Positions 62,168 to 64,000 of a stretch of 64,000 nt of DNA are shown here, in pieces. The translations under genes and the position numbers were made by a program. The stretch is from contig NZ_BMVM01000012.1 of NCBI RefSeq assembly GCF_014650715.1, positions 62,001-126,000 on the forward strand, read 5' to 3'. Source of the stretch: Streptomyces bluensis (GTDB taxonomy: Bacteria; Actinomycetota; Actinomycetes; Streptomycetales; Streptomycetaceae). Positions within the stretch are counted from its first letter, which is position 1, and each line of letters starts with the position of its first letter. Under the pieces are notes generated by a model, which had not been told where the DNA came from, did no database searches, and saw nothing but the letters and a program-made list of their open reading frames with translations.

Positions 62168-63694
62168 CTACCCGGCCGGTTCGAGGAAGCCCTGTTCCAC
62201 CAGCAGCCGGATCTGCGCCGGGGTCCGGTCGCGCAGCAACACCGGGTCCTCGCCGACCAGTTGCGCGATGGCGTCGAGGATCCGGCCCGCGCTGAGCGTG
62301 CCGTCGCACACCCCGGCGAAGCCCGCGCCGACGGTGTCCACCTTGGTGGCCCGGCGCATCCCGCGGTTCTGCCGCAGCACCACGTGCTCGGGGTCCTCGG
62401 CGCCCGGCAGTCCGACCTGCTCCTGGACGACCTCCGCGACGAGCCTGAAGTGCCCGGCGAGCAGGGCCGCGTCGTCGTGCCCGCGCAGATAGTCGAGGCG
62501 CTCGAAGTGCGCGCGCACCGTGTCGCCGAGCGGCTGTTCGACCGGATGCGGCCACTCCTCCACCGTGATCGACGGCTCGGCGGCGCCGGTCCTGCGCAGG
62601 GTGATCCAGCCGAACCCGACGGCCCTGACCTTGCGTGCCTCGAACTCGTCGAGCCACGCGTCGTACCGCGCCTGGTACTCGGCGGGGTCCGCGCGGTGGT
62701 CGCCCGCGTCGCGCAGCCACAGCTCGGCGTACTGGGTGACGTCCTGCACCTCGCGCTGCACGATCCAGGCGTCGCACCCGCGCGGCACCCAGGAGCGCAG
62801 CCGGTCCGGCCAGTCCTCGCCCTCCACGTGCTGCCAGTTGGCGAGGAACTGCGCGAAACCGCCCTCGTTCAGCCGCTCGCCCGCCTGCTGGACCAGGGTG
62901 CGGCACAGGTCGTCCCCGCCCATGCCGCCGTCGCGGTAGGTGAGCCGGGCGCCGGGGGAGATCACGAAGGGCGGGTTGGACACGATCAGGTCGTACGTCT
63001 CGTCCCGTACCGGCTCGAAGAGCGAACCCTCGCGCAGGTCGGCCGCCGGTGCGCCGGACAGCGCGAGCGTGAGCGCGGTGATGTGCAGCGCGCGCGGGTT
63101 CACATCGGTCGCGGTCACCCGGGTGGCCTGGCGCGTGGCGTGCAGGGTCTGGATTCCTGATCCGGTGCCGAGGTCGAGCACGGAGGTGACCGGGGTACGT
63201 ACGGTGATTCCGGCGAGCGTGGTGGACGCTCCGCCCACTCCGAGTACGACGCCTTCCTCATGGCCGCCGATGCCGCGGGCCCCGCCGACCGCGCACCCCA
63301 GGTCCGACACGATGAACCAGTCCTCGCCACCGGGACCGCCGTACGGCCGTACGTCGACGGTGGCGGCGAGATCGTCCCCGGCATCCGGAGCGCCGCGCAC
63401 CAGCCAGCCGCTCTCCAGACAGGCGTCGACCGGCAGCGCGTCCGCCACACGCGCGTGCGCCACGGGCTGCTGGAGCAGGAACAGCCGCACGAGCGCCTCC
63501 AGCGGCGTGTCCCCGCGCGTCGCCCGCAGCGCCGGCACGGTCTCACTGCGGGCCAGCGCCGCGTACGCGGGAGCGCCGAGCAGGTCGAGCAGCCCGTCGG
63601 CGGTGAAACCGGCTCCGATCAGGGCGTCCCGGAGCCGGGCGGCGACGTCGGGGCGGTCGGTGGCGGGCAGGGGCGACAGGCTGGAGTTGCTCAC
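62168..63694 (-). CDS. Class I SAM-dependent methyltransferase with NPPF motif
   Basis: 508 aa from a GTG at 63694. The N-terminal 150 residues are a helical domain; the methyltransferase core begins at VTSVLDLGTGSGIQTLH (motif I) with TATDVNPRALH and the catalytic NPPF box in DLIVSNPPFVISPG. NPPF/NPPY enzymes methylate glutamine side chains, adenines or guanines; the arrangement is like PrmC/HemK or RsmC relatives. A C-terminal extension of about 180 residues is of unknown role. It is conserved core genome next to topA, with no sign of linkage to the PKS cluster. Confidence 0.85.
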   Translation of the reverse strand: MSNSSLSPLPATDRPDVAARLRDALIGAGFTADGLLDLLGAPAYAALARSETVPALRATRGDTPLEALVRLFLLQQPVAHARVADALPVDACLESGWLVRGAPDAGDDLAATVDVRPYGGPGGEDWFIVSDLGCAVGGARGIGGHEEGVVLGVGGASTTLAGITVRTPVTSVLDLGTGSGIQTLHATRQATRVTATDVNPRALHITALTLALSGAPAADLREGSLFEPVRDETYDLIVSNPPFVISPGARLTYRDGGMGGDDLCRTLVQQAGERLNEGGFAQFLANWQHVEGEDWPDRLRSWVPRGCDAWIVQREVQDVTQYAELWLRDAGDHRADPAEYQARYDAWLDEFEARKVRAVGFGWITLRRTGAAEPSITVEEWPHPVEQPLGDTVRAHFERLDYLRGHDDAALLAGHFRLVAEVVQEQVGLPGAEDPEHVVLRQNRGMRRATKVDTVGAGFAGVCDGTLSAGRILDAIAQLVGEDPVLLRDRTPAQIRLLVEQGFLEPAG

Positions 63695-63854
63695 GGTCCC
63701 ATTGTGTCGGCTTCCGCGACCTGGCGCGCACACCTGTGGACGGCATATGCCAAGGGTCCGGCACGCGTGCGTACCGGACCCTGGTGAGGCTGACGAACGA
63801 TCGCCCTCCTCAGGGGCGCCCTTTCCCGCGGACGTCAGCTCTTACCGCCGAGGA

Positions 63855-64000
63855 TCAGCTCTTGCCCGGCGAGGACGAGACGGCGGCGGCCTTGCAGCTC
63901 TGCTGCTCGGACATCGCCTTGCCCACGTCGCCCTCCTCCAGCTTGGCGAGCGCGTCGCTGCCGCTCCTGCTCAGCTTCTCCAGCTCCGTGGCGACGCCCT
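63855..64000 (-). CDS. Small, probably secreted protein (partial, 3' end only)
   Basis: Only the last 48 residues are inside the window: GVATELEKLSRSGSDALAKL, then a Cys in QQSCKA and a Ser/Pro tail ending PGKS. The amphipathic helix and single Cys recall the small secreted proteins found near topA in Streptomyces, in which two Cys form a disulphide. The N-terminus lies outside, so a signal peptide cannot be checked. Confidence 0.55.
   Translation of the reverse strand, partial: GVATELEKLSRSGSDALAKLEEGDVGKAMSEQQSCKAAAVSSSPGKS

Noticed and set aside
1..64000. CRISPR arrays, rRNA genes, insertion sequences or prophage genes
   Set aside because: No regularly spaced repeat-spacer pattern, rRNA sequence, transposase or phage structural gene was recognised on either strand.

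Overview
The window reads as Streptomyces chromosome. GC is very high, GTG starts and 4-bp stop/start overlaps are common, leucine TTA codons are almost absent, and the right end carries the housekeeping block holB, tmk and topA. No phage, plasmid, IS or CRISPR signature was seen.

Left flank (1-11.2 kb, mostly minus strand): a translationally coupled operon encoding a trypsin-like protease with a degenerate P-loop, a PknG-type kinase, a VWA/zinc-ribbon protein, a four-TM GlnX-like membrane protein and a GlnH-like solute-binding protein that is cut by the window edge. Next come a NarL-type two-component pair with a 4 x 16-bp tandem repeat between its genes, a Clp-N-like protein and a plus-strand PPOX-family flavoprotein. 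A 50-bp perfect palindrome closes this flank.

Centre (11.2-51.2 kb): a modular type I PKS cluster. Three PKS proteins form a KSQ loading module and four extension modules, ending in a thioester reductase (R) domain with no cis thioesterase. Around them are a class III aminotransferase, an FAD monooxygenase, an NmrA-like oxidoreductase, an NTF2-like protein, an imine-reductase-like protein beside a GlxA-type regulator, a Tat-exported flavin amine oxidase, a P450, a PimR-like SARP/ATPase regulator and a type II thioesterase. The logic matches bacterial azacyclic polyketide alkaloids (streptazone, coelimycin, cyclizidine type): the chain is released as an aldehyde, transaminated, closed to a cyclic imine and oxidised. 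AT motifs predict acetyl (from malonyl) + malonyl + malonyl + methylmalonyl + malonyl, a C10 chain with a methyl at C-4. DH domains of modules 1 and 2 look active; those of modules 3 and 4 are decayed, module 3 carrying an in-frame palindromic element. The module 3 KR lacks its conserved Asn, which would leave the C-5 ketone needed for ring closure. My best guess is a 3-methyl-2-(pentadienyl) six-membered cyclic imine as first cyclic intermediate. I do not recognise the product. TTA codons at codon 9 of the regulator and codon 2 of the aminotransferase suggest bldA control, and CGGTAA-type heptamers in the aminotransferase/PKS1 gap and before the NTF2-like gene are candidate operators.

Right flank (51.2-64 kb, minus strand): tRNA-Thr(CGT) with its terminator, a lipoprotein protease of the tripeptidyl-aminopeptidase type, holB, tmk fused to an MFS-like domain and a coiled coil, topA, a two-TM small protein, a methyltransferase and the 3' end of a small protein gene. 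This is ordinary core genome, so the cluster sits between core regions directly beside a tRNA gene.
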